Assembly (NCBI GenBank): GCA_027924025.1
Contig: AP026970.1
Coordinates: 2,812,501 to 2,876,500, forward strand
Length of the DNA stretch: 64,000 nt
Source: Comamonadaceae bacterium OS-4
Lineage (GTDB): Bacteria; Pseudomonadota; Gammaproteobacteria; Burkholderiales; Burkholderiaceae_C
Direction of reading: 5' to 3'
Shown: positions 9,269 to 18,273 of the stretch, piece after piece
How positions within the stretch are numbered: the stretch's first letter is position 1
How the letters are laid out: each line of letters starts with the position of its first letter
Position numbers and translations under genes: made by a program
The notes under the pieces: model-generated
Databases searched by the model: none
Told to the model about the DNA's origin: nothing
The model's input: the letters and a program-made list of their open reading frames with translations, nothing else

Positions 9269-9937
9269 GTGGACTTTGCCAACCTGATTCAAACCATCGC
9301 GATTTACGCACTGCCAGTGCTTTTCGCCATCACGGTGCACGAAGCCGCCCACGGCTATGCCGCACGGCACTTTGGCGACAACACGGCGGCCATGCTGGGC
9401 CGCATCACCCTGAATCCGGCCAAGCACATCGATCCGATCGGCACGATCTTGATGCCGTTGATGCTCTATGTCGCGACCTCCGGCGCATTTCTGTTCGGTT
9501 ACGCCAAGCCGGTGCCGGTGCGCTTTGGCAATCTGCGCAACCCCAAGCGCGACATGGTGTGGGTGGCCCTGGCCGGTCCGGGCGCCAATCTGGCCATGGC
9601 GCTGGCCTGGGGTGCGGGCTTATACCTGCTGTCGGGCGCAGGAGTGACCGAACCCTTTTTCCTCAAAATGTGCCAAGGCGGCGTGCTGGTGAATGTGGTG
9701 ATGTTTGCCTTCAACCTGTTCCCGCTGCCACCTTTGGATGGCGGGCGCATTCTGGTCGGCTTGCTGCCGATACGCCAGGCGATGGCTGTGTCCCGCGTGG
9801 AGCCTTGGGGTTTTTTTATTGTGATGGCGCTGGTGATTGCCGGCGTCCTCAGCACCGTGTGGATGCAGCCGGTCATGGGTTTGACCTTTGATCTGATCGA
9901 CCTGCTCCTCACGCCGTTTTCCTGGCTGGCGCGCTAA
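9269..9937 (+). CDS. Site-2-protease-like membrane metalloprotease, M50 family
   Basis: A compact 222-residue integral membrane zinc protease of the M50B/S2P-like group, which cleaves substrates within or next to the membrane. The zinc motif HEAAH sits at residues 24-28 inside the first helix. The third ligand is Asp157 in NLFPLPPLDGG, the second family signature, and about five to six hydrophobic segments are visible. No PDZ domain is present, so this is the small subgroup common next to trpS. The frame extends upstream through the yciO-type gene, but GTG 9269 is the last start before the family N-terminus. The natural substrate is unknown. Confidence 0.88.
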   Translation: MDFANLIQTIAIYALPVLFAITVHEAAHGYAARHFGDNTAAMLGRITLNPAKHIDPIGTILMPLMLYVATSGAFLFGYAKPVPVRFGNLRNPKRDMVWVALAGPGANLAMALAWGAGLYLLSGAGVTEPFFLKMCQGGVLVNVVMFAFNLFPLPPLDGGRILVGLLPIRQAMAVSRVEPWGFFIVMALVIAGVLSTVWMQPVMGLTFDLIDLLLTPFSWLAR

Positions 9938-9977
9938 GCTGCAGGCCGCACTTGTTTTGTCTGATTGATTTGCACCC

Positions 9978-11306
9978 ATGAGCACTGTTCGCTTCCTCAC
10001 CGGCATTACCACCTCCGGCACACCGCATTTGGGCAACTATGTCGGGTCGATCCGACCCGCAGTCCGCGCCAGCAAAACGCCTGGCGTCGAGAGTTTTTAC
10101 TTTCTGGCCGATTACCACGCCCTGATCAAGATTGACGAGCCTGAGCGCATCCAGCGCTCCACACTGGAGATCGCCGCCAGCTGGCTAGCCGCCGGCCTGG
10201 ACCCGTCGCATGTGACCTTTTACCGCCAGTCGGACATTCCCGAGATCCCCGAGTTGTGCTGGTTTTTGACCTGCGTGACCGGCAAAGGCGTGCTCAACCG
10301 CGCTCATGCCTACAAGGCGTCGGTCGACAAAAACACCGCGGCTGGCACGGACCCGGATGCCGATGTGACCGCCGGCCTGTTCATGTACCCGGTGCTCATG
10401 GGCGCAGACATCTTGATGTTCAACGCCCACAAAGTGCCGGTAGGGCGCGACCAGATCCAGCACATTGAAATGGCGCGCGACATGGCCGCCAGCTTCAACC
10501 ACCGGTACGGCGAGCACTTCGTGCCGCCTGAGGCCGAGATCGAAGCTTCTGTGGCCACACTGCCCGGCCTGGATGGCCGCAAGATGAGCAAGAGCTACGA
10601 CAACACAATTCCGCTGTTCAGCAGCCGCGAGCAACTTAAGAAGTTGATTGCCGGAATCAAAACCGACTCGCGTGCGCCCGGCGAGCCCAAAGACACCGAA
10701 GGCTCTGCGCTTTTCCAGATATACCAGGCCTTTGCCACCGAGGAAGAAACCGCAGCACTGCGCCAAGCCTATGCCGATGGCATCGCGTGGGGCGATGCGA
10801 AAAACATCTTGTTGGAGCGGATTGACAAGGAAATCGCCCCGATGCGCGCCGCCTATGAAGACTACATGGCCCACCCCGAAAAGGTGGAGGCGCTGCTGTT
10901 TGCCGGTGCTGACAAAGCACGCGCCATTGCCACGCCCTTCATGACCCGCTTGCGCAGCGCGGTAGGCTTGCGCCGCTTGAGTGCCAGCACCCAGCCCCAA
11001 GCAGCCAAGGCAGACAAGGTGGCGCTCGCCAGTTTCAAGCAATACCGCGAAAAAGACGGCCAGTTTTACTTCAAGCTCGCAGCCGCGGATGGCGAAGTGC
11101 TACTGCAAAGCAAGGCGTTTGACTCCGGCAAGGTGGCAGGCCAAACCATTGCACAACTGCAACGCGACGGTGCTGCGGCTCTGGCAGCACTCACCGAGGT
11201 GCTCGAACCCCTGGACACTGCGGCCTACACTGCCGCAAGCGCGGCACTGGTCGCGCTGGCCGAAGCGGCAGCGCTGGCCGCCCAGGAAAAAGCCGCCAAG
11301 GCCTGA
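9978..11306 (+). CDS. trpS: Tryptophanyl-tRNA synthetase with C-terminal DUF1508-like extension
   Basis: Class I synthetase charging tRNA-Trp. The HIGH-type signature appears as TPHLGNYVG (residues 15-23) and the KMSKS loop at Lys202 onward. The catalytic and anticodon-binding parts fill about 335 residues, the usual length of bacterial TrpS. About 108 further residues follow. Positions about 350-405 read like the DUF1508/YegP repeat (FKQYREKDGQFYFKLAAADG, then EVLLQSKAF), after which the tail is alanine-rich. It lies 40 nt after the M50 protease gene on the same strand and is probably cotranscribed. It converges on a minus-strand gene 10 nt away with no visible terminator hairpin. Confidence 0.95.
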   Translation: MSTVRFLTGITTSGTPHLGNYVGSIRPAVRASKTPGVESFYFLADYHALIKIDEPERIQRSTLEIAASWLAAGLDPSHVTFYRQSDIPEIPELCWFLTCVTGKGVLNRAHAYKASVDKNTAAGTDPDADVTAGLFMYPVLMGADILMFNAHKVPVGRDQIQHIEMARDMAASFNHRYGEHFVPPEAEIEASVATLPGLDGRKMSKSYDNTIPLFSSREQLKKLIAGIKTDSRAPGEPKDTEGSALFQIYQAFATEEETAALRQAYADGIAWGDAKNILLERIDKEIAPMRAAYEDYMAHPEKVEALLFAGADKARAIATPFMTRLRSAVGLRRLSASTQPQAAKADKVALASFKQYREKDGQFYFKLAAADGEVLLQSKAFDSGKVAGQTIAQLQRDGAAALAALTEVLEPLDTAAYTAASAALVALAEAAALAAQEKAAKA

Positions 11307-11316
11307 TGTAACCCGC

Positions 11317-11973
11317 CTACGGTGCCAGCACCCGCACTTGCAGCAAGCGGCGGGCCTCGGTGCTGCCTTTGCTGCTGAAAGTGCCTTGTCGGGCGGGCGC
11401 TTTCCCCGTAGCGGCTATCGTGACCCACTGCCCGAGCGGGGTGGTGACGGTGGTGCTGAGTTGCTGGCGGGTCTGGCTGGGCATGTCAGGGTTATGGCGC
11501 ACTGCCATGTCCGCCTGCTGTAGCTCGATCTCTACCGTGGCATCTTGATTGCCCCCTGCCCAGCGCGGGGACACGGTCATGCTCTGGCCCACCTCGAACC
11601 ACTGCACCGACTGCGCCACACCGCCCCCTGTGCTGCTGACCGATGTGCCGCCCGAGCTGACGCTGTTGCTTTGGCTGCTGGCGGATTGCACCCACTGCAT
11701 GGGGATCGCCTGGTTCATGCGCAGGCTGCCTTTTTCGCCATTGCGCACCTGGATTTTTTGGGGCGCCATGACGGGCGTGTCCGGCTGGGTGCCGATGCGC
11801 ATGGCCCCGTCTTCCCGGCCCTCTTCGACCTGCCGCAACTCGACCGTCAGATCCCGTTTGGGCAACTTGGACTCTTTGGCCGGCTGGGCCGCGTGGGCGG
11901 CCAGCGGCATCACCACCGCCAAGGCACAAAGCAGTGCGCCTGCACGGGGCATCCACGCCAATTCAAAACGCAT
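11317..11973 (-). CDS. Exported protein with a secretin-like C-terminal segment, function unknown
   Basis: A 218-residue protein with a clear signal peptide (basic start, hydrophobic core, cleavage near AAHA). The middle holds a Ser/Gly-rich stretch (about residues 95-118). The last third, from about QSMTVSPRW to TTPLGQWVTIAA, is spaced like the beta-rich C-terminus of secretin-related proteins, but the protein is far too short to be a secretin. I do not recognise a named family. It is the last gene of a three-gene minus-strand group, 9 nt after the SRPBCC gene. Nothing resembling a secretion system lies nearby. Confidence 0.7.
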   Translation of the reverse strand: MRFELAWMPRAGALLCALAVVMPLAAHAAQPAKESKLPKRDLTVELRQVEEGREDGAMRIGTQPDTPVMAPQKIQVRNGEKGSLRMNQAIPMQWVQSASSQSNSVSSGGTSVSSTGGGVAQSVQWFEVGQSMTVSPRWAGGNQDATVEIELQQADMAVRHNPDMPSQTRQQLSTTVTTPLGQWVTIAATGKAPARQGTFSSKGSTEARRLLQVRVLAP

Positions 11974-11982
11974 ACAAGCTCC

Positions 11983-12483
11983 TCAAAGTGCCGGTGGCAT
12001 GCCGCCGGTGGCCTGGATCGACAGGCTCTCTAACCATAGGGCATGGCCATCGTACATCCGGTAGGGCATAAAGAAATGCATCAAGCGCGCGCCCCAGCCG
12101 TGCTGTGTTTCTTCGGTCAGTACCCTGCAGCCGCCGGCTTGCGGGATGATCAGCCACGCGTGATAGACCTCGGCCCCGAGACCGATGCCGTTCCAGGCGA
12201 TCCGCTCACACGGAACAAACTCCTGCACGCACGAGCGGATATGCACCCCGAACGTCTTCCATTCGAACTCTAGGCCCAAGGCCAAATCACGGCTGCGGCC
12301 AGGGGCCCAATCGACCTTGGAGTTGGCATACCAGGTGGGCCACAAAGGGGCTCGAATCAGCCATGCCCAGATATGCTCGGCTGGCGCCGGAATAAACAAG
12401 TCGTTCACCACATGCACCGGCGCGTGGTCGGGGTGAAAGTGTGCGGGCCACTGAATCGCAGGGGCGAGGGTGCTTGTAGGCAT
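11983..12483 (-). CDS. SRPBCC (START/Bet v1-like) family protein
   Basis: A 166-residue protein with the hydrophobic-pocket SRPBCC fold signature: an N-terminal VNDLFIPAPAEHIWAWLI strand-helix, then PLWPTWY and a central CERIAWNGIGLG segment. Members bind lipids, polyketides or other hydrophobic ligands; no ligand can be named here. Its ATG overlaps the stop of the upstream EAL gene (TGATG at 12481-12485 on the minus strand), so it is translationally coupled to that protein. The coupling hints at a role in the same regulatory output, but this is inference. Confidence 0.8.
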   Translation of the reverse strand: MPTSTLAPAIQWPAHFHPDHAPVHVVNDLFIPAPAEHIWAWLIRAPLWPTWYANSKVDWAPGRSRDLALGLEFEWKTFGVHIRSCVQEFVPCERIAWNGIGLGAEVYHAWLIIPQAGGCRVLTEETQHGWGARLMHFFMPYRMYDGHALWLESLSIQATGGMPPAL

Positions 12484-14489
12484 CAGCTGTCTTGTCCTGT
12501 AGGGGCGGACGCGGTAGCGGCACTGTTGCGCGCCAGCGTCCAGTTTTCAAAGTCTGCGCTGGGCATGGCCTTGGCAAACCACCAGCCTTGCCCGAGGTCA
12601 CAGCCCGCATCGCGCAGGGCATGGCAGGTGGCTTCGTCTTCAATACCTTCGGCCAATACCTTGAGGCCCAGATCGTGGCCCAGCTCAATGGAGGACAAGA
12701 CAATCGCCCTGTCTTTGCTGCCCTCGGCCAGGTTTTCCATGAAGGACTTGTCAATCTTCATTTCCTGGGCGGGTAGCTGCTTCAAATAAGTCAGCGACGA
12801 GAAACCGGCACCGTAATCGTCAATCGACAGCTTCACACCCAGCGCTACAAACCGGGCCATGCAATCAAGTGCCGCCTCCGGCGAGGTCAATAACACACTC
12901 TCGGTGAGCTCCATCACCACCAAGGCCGGTGACAAGCCGCTGCTCATCAAGTTCTGCTCCACGGTTTGCAGCACTTCCGGGTCGTGCAGGGCGTCTGCCG
13001 ACAGGTTGATTGACACACTCACGCCCGGCAAACGGGTTTGCCACGCAGAACAGTCCCTAAGCGCCCGTGCCACGGTCCAGACCGAGAACCGGTGCAAGAG
13101 CCCGGTGGACTCGATGATGGGGATGAACTTGTCCGGCGGGACCATGCCCTCTTGCGGGTCGTTCCACCGGGCCAGCGCTTCGGCCCCTACCACCAGGCCG
13201 GTCTTCAGGTCCACCTGCGGCTGGTAATGCAGCATCAGGGTGTTGTGCAGAATAGCTTCGCGCAGCTTTTCGTAACGGCGGTTGCGATCGACAAAATGCT
13301 TGTGCAGCAAGGCATCAAAAAACTGGTGGTCCAGCCGGTGGTCTACCGCAAACAACAGGGCTTGCTCTGCGTTGCGCATCAGCACCTCGGCATCAGACGC
13401 CTCGCCCAGCCTTTGCACCGCCACACCCAAAGCCATTTCGACATGGACCGCGAATTCACTCAGGTGGGTCACATTGCGGAGGTGCGCAATCGCCCGCAGC
13501 TGCTGCACCGCACTGGCATCGGCCGTGTCGCTTTGCAGCACGACCCCCAAGGTGTCTTGCCCAATACGGGCCAGCCCCACCAGCCCGGTCAAATGCTGCT
13601 GCAGCACACGCCCCAACTGCCCCAATGACTCGTCCACCTTGGCAGATCCCACAATGCTCGCCAACTCAGGCACCCTGAAAAACCGAACATGGGCCACCAA
13701 CAAAAACCCGCCCCCGCCCGCCAGCAGGGCCAAGCTGGAATCCAGCCGCTCGGTCAGCCCCTGGCGGTTGAGCAGGCCGGTGGACAGATCGTGCAACGCG
13801 TTGTGCTGCAGGGTGCAGATGTGCTTGCGCACCTCACCAGTGTGGTACTCCACCTGGTCGGCCAGGTGAGCCTGAAAGCGGCTGCGCAGCAGGTTGAAAT
13901 ACGCGGCGGTTACCACGTTGAAAAAATAGGCCAACCCGTAGAAGAGCGCATGGGCATCGTCATAAGCCCAAAAATCCCAGTGCCGCGAGCTGTAGAGCAT
14001 GAGGCAGGGCACCAGCACTGCAAATGCCAGCCCGACCAGCCAGCCGATTTTTTGCCCCCGCAAGAAAAACACGAGGTAGGGGAACACAAAGGTCCAGTAA
14101 GGCGCGTCTCCGGTTTGCCCGCCAAACACCACATTCGACGCAAAAATGGCAAAGCCTGCCAGCACCAGCATGTTTTCCGACAGCACCGGCGGCGCCCGGC
14201 GACTCACCAGAATGATGGCAGGCACGAGCAGGAACGCGACCTCGAGCAACTGCACAACCCCCATCACCATCAGCCGGTGGTCTTGCCCCGCCCGCACATT
14301 GACCACCCCGAATGCCAGCAAGGTCAAGGTGCCGATGACGGTAAAAATCAGGGTGTTACTCCGGCGGCTGGCGTCCGGCACCAACTCCTGCTCGCCAATC
14401 CCGAGCAATTGCCTGAGCATGGCAGGCAACGCCTGCTCAGAAGGCGGTGGACTCTGCCCTACCGGTAATGGGTAAGCATGTGGATCCAT
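12483..14489 (-). CDS. Membrane-bound EAL-domain c-di-GMP phosphodiesterase with degenerate GGDEF
   Basis: A 668-residue protein starting at ATG 14489, preceded by an AGGGAG ribosome site. About six transmembrane helices (residues 40-215) form an integral membrane sensor. A diguanylate cyclase-like domain follows (about 235-400) in which no GGDEF signature is visible, so it is probably catalytically inactive. The EAL domain starts near residue 410, with the EAL triad at 437-439 and the later NLSADAL and DDYGAGFSSL motifs intact. It should therefore hydrolyse cyclic di-GMP. The two downstream genes are coupled to it. The divergent GMC gene starts 136 nt away, leaving room for back-to-back promoters. 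Confidence 0.9.
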   Translation of the reverse strand: MDPHAYPLPVGQSPPPSEQALPAMLRQLLGIGEQELVPDASRRSNTLIFTVIGTLTLLAFGVVNVRAGQDHRLMVMGVVQLLEVAFLLVPAIILVSRRAPPVLSENMLVLAGFAIFASNVVFGGQTGDAPYWTFVFPYLVFFLRGQKIGWLVGLAFAVLVPCLMLYSSRHWDFWAYDDAHALFYGLAYFFNVVTAAYFNLLRSRFQAHLADQVEYHTGEVRKHICTLQHNALHDLSTGLLNRQGLTERLDSSLALLAGGGGFLLVAHVRFFRVPELASIVGSAKVDESLGQLGRVLQQHLTGLVGLARIGQDTLGVVLQSDTADASAVQQLRAIAHLRNVTHLSEFAVHVEMALGVAVQRLGEASDAEVLMRNAEQALLFAVDHRLDHQFFDALLHKHFVDRNRRYEKLREAILHNTLMLHYQPQVDLKTGLVVGAEALARWNDPQEGMVPPDKFIPIIESTGLLHRFSVWTVARALRDCSAWQTRLPGVSVSINLSADALHDPEVLQTVEQNLMSSGLSPALVVMELTESVLLTSPEAALDCMARFVALGVKLSIDDYGAGFSSLTYLKQLPAQEMKIDKSFMENLAEGSKDRAIVLSSIELGHDLGLKVLAEGIEDEATCHALRDAGCDLGQGWWFAKAMPSADFENWTLARNSAATASAPTGQDS

Positions 14490-14625
14490 GGTGTCACTCC
14501 CTGAACCGCTATGTTGTTGTGGTGCAGGTCGTGGTTTTGCGGTACCCAAAATCCGCCTGCTGTGCTAACTTAACCTGCTAGCGGTCGCATGTCCACCATG
14601 CCGACACGCTTATCAGGGGGATTCC

Positions 14626-16371
14626 ATGACACAAAAACGATTTCTGGAAGCCATCATTGTCGGCAGCGGGTTTGGCGGGGCCGTGATGTGCTGCCGCTTG
14701 GCCACCCGCTGGCCTGGCAAGGTGCTGCTGCTGGAGCGGGGCAAACGCTACCCCAAGGGCAGCTTTGCGCGCAGCCCGCATGACTTTGCCAACAACCTCT
14801 GGGCCGACGCCGAGCCCGGTCAGCCGCGCAAGCTCAATGGCTTGTTTGATATCCGCAACTACCACCGCATGGATGCGGTAGTGAGCGCCGGTTTGGGCGG
14901 TGGCTCGCTGATTTACGCCAATGTGTTCATGCCTGCACCTGCCTGGGTGTTTGGGGAGCGTTGGCCCGCGCAAATCAACCTGAGCACCCTCGCCCCTTAC
15001 TACCGGTTAGCGCAAGGTGTGCTGGGTGCCCGGCCTGTGCCGCCGGCACAAGGCGATGCCCGCCGGACCATCCAGCGCACCGGCCTGTATGCCGACTTTG
15101 CCCAAGCCGATGGCGGCACCAGTCGGGCTGCCGATATTTGTGTGTTTTTCGGCACGGGCTACGCGAATCGCCAGAGCGGCCCTCTGCCGATCGGCGAGCA
15201 GGAGCGCAACCGCTTCGGCGCAGTGCAAACCTCGTGCACCTATTGCGGCGAGTGCGATGTGGGCTGCAACGTACACGCCAAAAACACGCTCGACCTGAAC
15301 TACCTGTACGCTGCAGAAAAGCAGCATGGCGCCTTGGTAGAAACAGGCAGTGAGGTCACCTGCATCACCCCACTCAATGAAGCCGGTGACACTGACAGCA
15401 CAGCCGATGGCCGCCACGGCTACCGGGTCGACTACCGCGACGATGCCGGCACTGCACAGCATGCCCTGGCCCGCCGGGTGGTGGTGTCAGCCGGCACTCT
15501 GGGCACCAACGAGCTGCTGCTGCGCTGCCGCGATGCGCTGGGCACCCTGCCGCGCCTCAGCCAACGTCTGGGGCAAGGCTTTTCAGGCAACGGCGATTTT
15601 TTGTCTTTTGTGACCGGCGGCGAGCGCGACGCCGACCCCAACTACGGCCCAGTGATTACCCAGTACATCGACTACGGCTTGCAACAACCCCAACCAGGCC
15701 AGCCCGCCTTCATGCTGGAAGACGCGGCCTACCCCGCCTTTGCCGCCTGGTATGTCGAAGGACTGCGCCCCGCCGCCAGCCCCGGCTATGTGTTCAGCCG
15801 GATGGCGCGCACCCTGAAAATCTTCAAGCAGCGCTGGGTGGACCAGCTGTTTTCCGGCAAATGGAGCGGCTCGGTGGTTGCCTATGCCAATGCGGTGCTA
15901 CAGGGCGACGTGTCGTACCGGAGCAGCGTGCTCCTGTTCATGGGGCAGGACGCTGCCGACGGCACCCTCAGCCTGAAGCGCGGCAGGCTAGCGCTAGACT
16001 GGCCGCAAACCACCAGCCGCCCGCTCTATGACGCCATGGTGGCCTGTGGTGAACGGTTCAAGCAATTCACCCGGGCGACGAGCTACATTCCGCAGCCCAC
16101 CTGGGCCTGGCCGGTGCGCAACAACATCACGGTACACCCCCTGGGTGGCTGTGCGCTGGCCGAAAAACCCGCCCAAGGGGTGGTCAGCAGCCTGCCCGGC
16201 GTGCGGGGGCAAGCCTTCGGATACCACGGCCTGTATGTGGCGGATGGCTCTATCCTCCCCACCGGCGTGGGGGCCAACCCGAGCGCCACCATCACCGCGC
16301 TGGCGGAGTGGATTGCAGAAGACATCACCGGCCTGGCTCCGGACGACACCCTTGGAGTACCCCATGCCTGA
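14626..16371 (+). CDS. GMC-family FAD oxidoreductase (cholesterol-oxidase-like)
   Basis: A 581-residue flavoenzyme of the glucose-methanol-choline superfamily, nearest in layout to cholesterol oxidases. The dinucleotide motif IVGSGFGGAVMC is at residues 10-21 and the C-terminal GMC block holds HPLGGCALAE and the VADGSILPTGVGANP signature. Unusually, Cys204, 207, 210 and 214 form CTYCGECDVGC, the spacing of a 4Fe-4S ferredoxin motif. A strong AGGGGGATT ribosome site precedes ATG 14626. It overlaps the alpha/beta hydrolase gene by 8 nt, and homologues of the two are fused in some actinobacteria as I recall, so they probably act on one lipid or sterol-like substrate in sequence. The substrate is not known. 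Confidence 0.87.
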   Translation: MTQKRFLEAIIVGSGFGGAVMCCRLATRWPGKVLLLERGKRYPKGSFARSPHDFANNLWADAEPGQPRKLNGLFDIRNYHRMDAVVSAGLGGGSLIYANVFMPAPAWVFGERWPAQINLSTLAPYYRLAQGVLGARPVPPAQGDARRTIQRTGLYADFAQADGGTSRAADICVFFGTGYANRQSGPLPIGEQERNRFGAVQTSCTYCGECDVGCNVHAKNTLDLNYLYAAEKQHGALVETGSEVTCITPLNEAGDTDSTADGRHGYRVDYRDDAGTAQHALARRVVVSAGTLGTNELLLRCRDALGTLPRLSQRLGQGFSGNGDFLSFVTGGERDADPNYGPVITQYIDYGLQQPQPGQPAFMLEDAAYPAFAAWYVEGLRPAASPGYVFSRMARTLKIFKQRWVDQLFSGKWSGSVVAYANAVLQGDVSYRSSVLLFMGQDAADGTLSLKRGRLALDWPQTTSRPLYDAMVACGERFKQFTRATSYIPQPTWAWPVRNNITVHPLGGCALAEKPAQGVVSSLPGVRGQAFGYHGLYVADGSILPTGVGANPSATITALAEWIAEDITGLAPDDTLGVPHA

Positions 16372-18109
16372 GCCATTGCCTAAACCGGTCGCCTTTCAGT
16401 TCACCGAGGAAATGAAGGGCTACATCAGCCCCGGCCAACACACCTGCCAACAAGGCTATGACGAGGGCAAAGCCGGGGGTCTGGCGCTGATGTTTCACCT
16501 CACCATCCGCATCGACGACTTGGACGCCTTTATTGCCGAACCAGCGCACCATGCGCAGGCTGTCGGGTATCTGGATGGGGGCTACATCGGTGGACGGCAA
16601 CCGGTGCTGGCGGGGGAATTCAACCTGTTTGCCGACAGCGGCGATGCCGACCGCAAGACCATGCTGTACCGCCTGAAGTTTGAAAACTCCGCTGGCCAAG
16701 CGCTCACGCTCTGCGGCCGCAAAGACATCCGCGACGACTTCGGCTTTGACACCTGGTCTGACACCACAACTTTGTATGTAAACCTTTACGCCGGGCACCT
16801 GAACGCTGCCGACGACGGCGCCGCGACCTTGCTGGCCAGCGGCATATTGCATATTCAGGTGCGCGATTTTTTGCACCAGCTCACCACCTTTCAGGCAGAC
16901 GCCCCCACCCTGGGCGAGCGCCTGCACGCGGTGCAGCGCTTTGGCCGCCTGTTCATGGGCAAGCTGTGGGAAACCCATGGCCTGCCGCGCCGCCATGGGC
17001 GCGAACCCCGCATTCGCACCATCCCGCTGCACAGCCTGGAGGGCGTGAAGGACGCAGATGTCAGTACCCACTACGCCAGCACGGGCGATGGTCTGGGCAT
17101 CAGCCTGCTGCGCTTCCAGCGCGCGCCCTGCAAGGACGTGGTGCTGCTGGTGCCGGGGCTCACCGCGTCCAGCGACATGTTCATCATGCCCGAGCACCGC
17201 AACCTGACCCAGGTGCTGCTGGACGAAGGCTTTACCGATGTGTGGACGCTCGACGGCCGCATCAGCAAGCGCCAGCCCTACAACCACACCCGCCACCGCT
17301 TCACCGTAGACGACGTGGCGCTCTACGACAACCCGGCCGCACTGGATGTAGTGCGCCGCGCGGTGGGCACAGAGGCGCGCATCCACATCATCAGCCACTG
17401 CCTGGGCGCCTTGTCGGTGGCCATGAGCCTGTTCGGCAAAGCCATCGAGGGGGTGCGCAGCGTGATTGTGAATGGCGTGTCACTCACCCCCAAGGTAGGC
17501 ACCTTTGCCAAGGCCAAGCTGGCGGTAGGCCCGTTTCTGGCGGAGTCGGTGCTGGGGGTGGACTACCTCAACCCCGAGTGGGGCCAACAGGCCGGCATCT
17601 CGCCGGGCAAACTCCTGGCCAAAGGTGTGAGCCTGATGCACCGTGAATGCGACGTACCCGAGTGCCATATGACCAGCTTCATGTGGGGCTATGGCTACCC
17701 GGTACTCTTCCGGCATGAAAACCTGCACGAAGCCACCCACCGCCGCACCGGCGACTTGTTTGGCGGCAGCGGCGTGCACTACTACCGCCACATCCGCAAA
17801 ATGGTGGGCGCCGATAACACCGCGGTGAAGTTCGACCCCAAAGATGTGCGCTACCGCCAGCTACCCGACAACTATCTGCAAGACGCCGCCGACATCAACA
17901 CGCCCATGCTGCTGGTCGCAGGGCAAGAAAACGCCCTGTTCCTCGACTCGAATGTGCTGTGCCATGCGCGGCTGGAGCAGCTCGCACCGGGCCGCCACCA
18001 GTTAGAAGTGATCCCGGGCTACGGTCATGCGGATGTGATCATCGGAAAAAACGCGGCACACGATGTGTTTCCGCGCTTTCTGACGTTTTTGCGGCAGCAC
18101 GCCCACTAA
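16364..18109 (+). CDS. Alpha/beta hydrolase with N-terminal beta-rich domain and cysteine nucleophile
   Basis: The start at ATG 16364 overlaps the GMC gene by 8 nt and gives 581 residues. The first 200 residues form a separate domain beginning FQFTEEMKGYISPG. The hydrolase domain follows, with LLVPGLTASSDM near residue 263. The nucleophile elbow reads ISHCLGALS with Cys346 where serine is usual. A late GYGHADVI supplies the presumed catalytic histidine and the LFLDSN region a possible acid. Cysteine nucleophiles are known in dienelactone hydrolases of this fold. Coupling to the GMC oxidase suggests oxidation then ester, lactone or C-C bond cleavage of a shared substrate. Family call is firm, chemistry is inference. 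Confidence 0.85.
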   Translation: MPEPLPKPVAFQFTEEMKGYISPGQHTCQQGYDEGKAGGLALMFHLTIRIDDLDAFIAEPAHHAQAVGYLDGGYIGGRQPVLAGEFNLFADSGDADRKTMLYRLKFENSAGQALTLCGRKDIRDDFGFDTWSDTTTLYVNLYAGHLNAADDGAATLLASGILHIQVRDFLHQLTTFQADAPTLGERLHAVQRFGRLFMGKLWETHGLPRRHGREPRIRTIPLHSLEGVKDADVSTHYASTGDGLGISLLRFQRAPCKDVVLLVPGLTASSDMFIMPEHRNLTQVLLDEGFTDVWTLDGRISKRQPYNHTRHRFTVDDVALYDNPAALDVVRRAVGTEARIHIISHCLGALSVAMSLFGKAIEGVRSVIVNGVSLTPKVGTFAKAKLAVGPFLAESVLGVDYLNPEWGQQAGISPGKLLAKGVSLMHRECDVPECHMTSFMWGYGYPVLFRHENLHEATHRRTGDLFGGSGVHYYRHIRKMVGADNTAVKFDPKDVRYRQLPDNYLQDAADINTPMLLVAGQENALFLDSNVLCHARLEQLAPGRHQLEVIPGYGHADVIIGKNAAHDVFPRFLTFLRQHAH

Positions 18110-18131
18110 ACCGGGCGGCGTGCCCGCATGT

Positions 18132-18227
18132 TTATTCGATCTTCAGGTTCTGGCTGCGCACCACATCGCGCCAGGCTTGGTAGTCGGACTCGATAGAGCG
18201 GGTTTGCGCAGCCGGGGTGCCGCCCAT
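18132..18227 (-). pseudogene. C-terminal remnant of a Bug/TctC-type solute-binding protein gene
   Basis: Minus-strand translation ends GTPAAQTRSIESDYQAWRDV, then VRSQNLKIE and a stop. This matches the tail of periplasmic Bug (TctC) receptors, whose genes end with a helix of the form W-x-x-V-V-x-x-x-x-I. Nothing upstream on this strand continues the gene: the PEP-CTERM gene and its terminator begin immediately. I read it as a stump left when accessory DNA replaced the rest. The fragment is short, so confidence is limited. Confidence 0.4.
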
Positions 18228-18228
18228 G

Positions 18229-18254
18229 AAAAAAGGGCCTTGAGGCCCCCTTTT
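18229..18254 (-). terminator. Rho-independent terminator of the first PEP-CTERM gene
   Basis: AAAAGGGCC, a short loop, then GGCCCCCTTTT, located 20 nt after the PEP-CTERM stop on the minus strand, with a U-run on the minus-strand transcript. A near-identical hairpin ends the second PEP-CTERM gene at 19583-19605. Confidence 0.75.
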
Positions 18255-18273
18255 GCTCTTCAAGCCTTTCGAC

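Noticed and set aside
11317-11973. Type II or III secretion secretin
   Set aside because: Only 218 residues with a faint C-terminal resemblance, and no secretion genes nearby.
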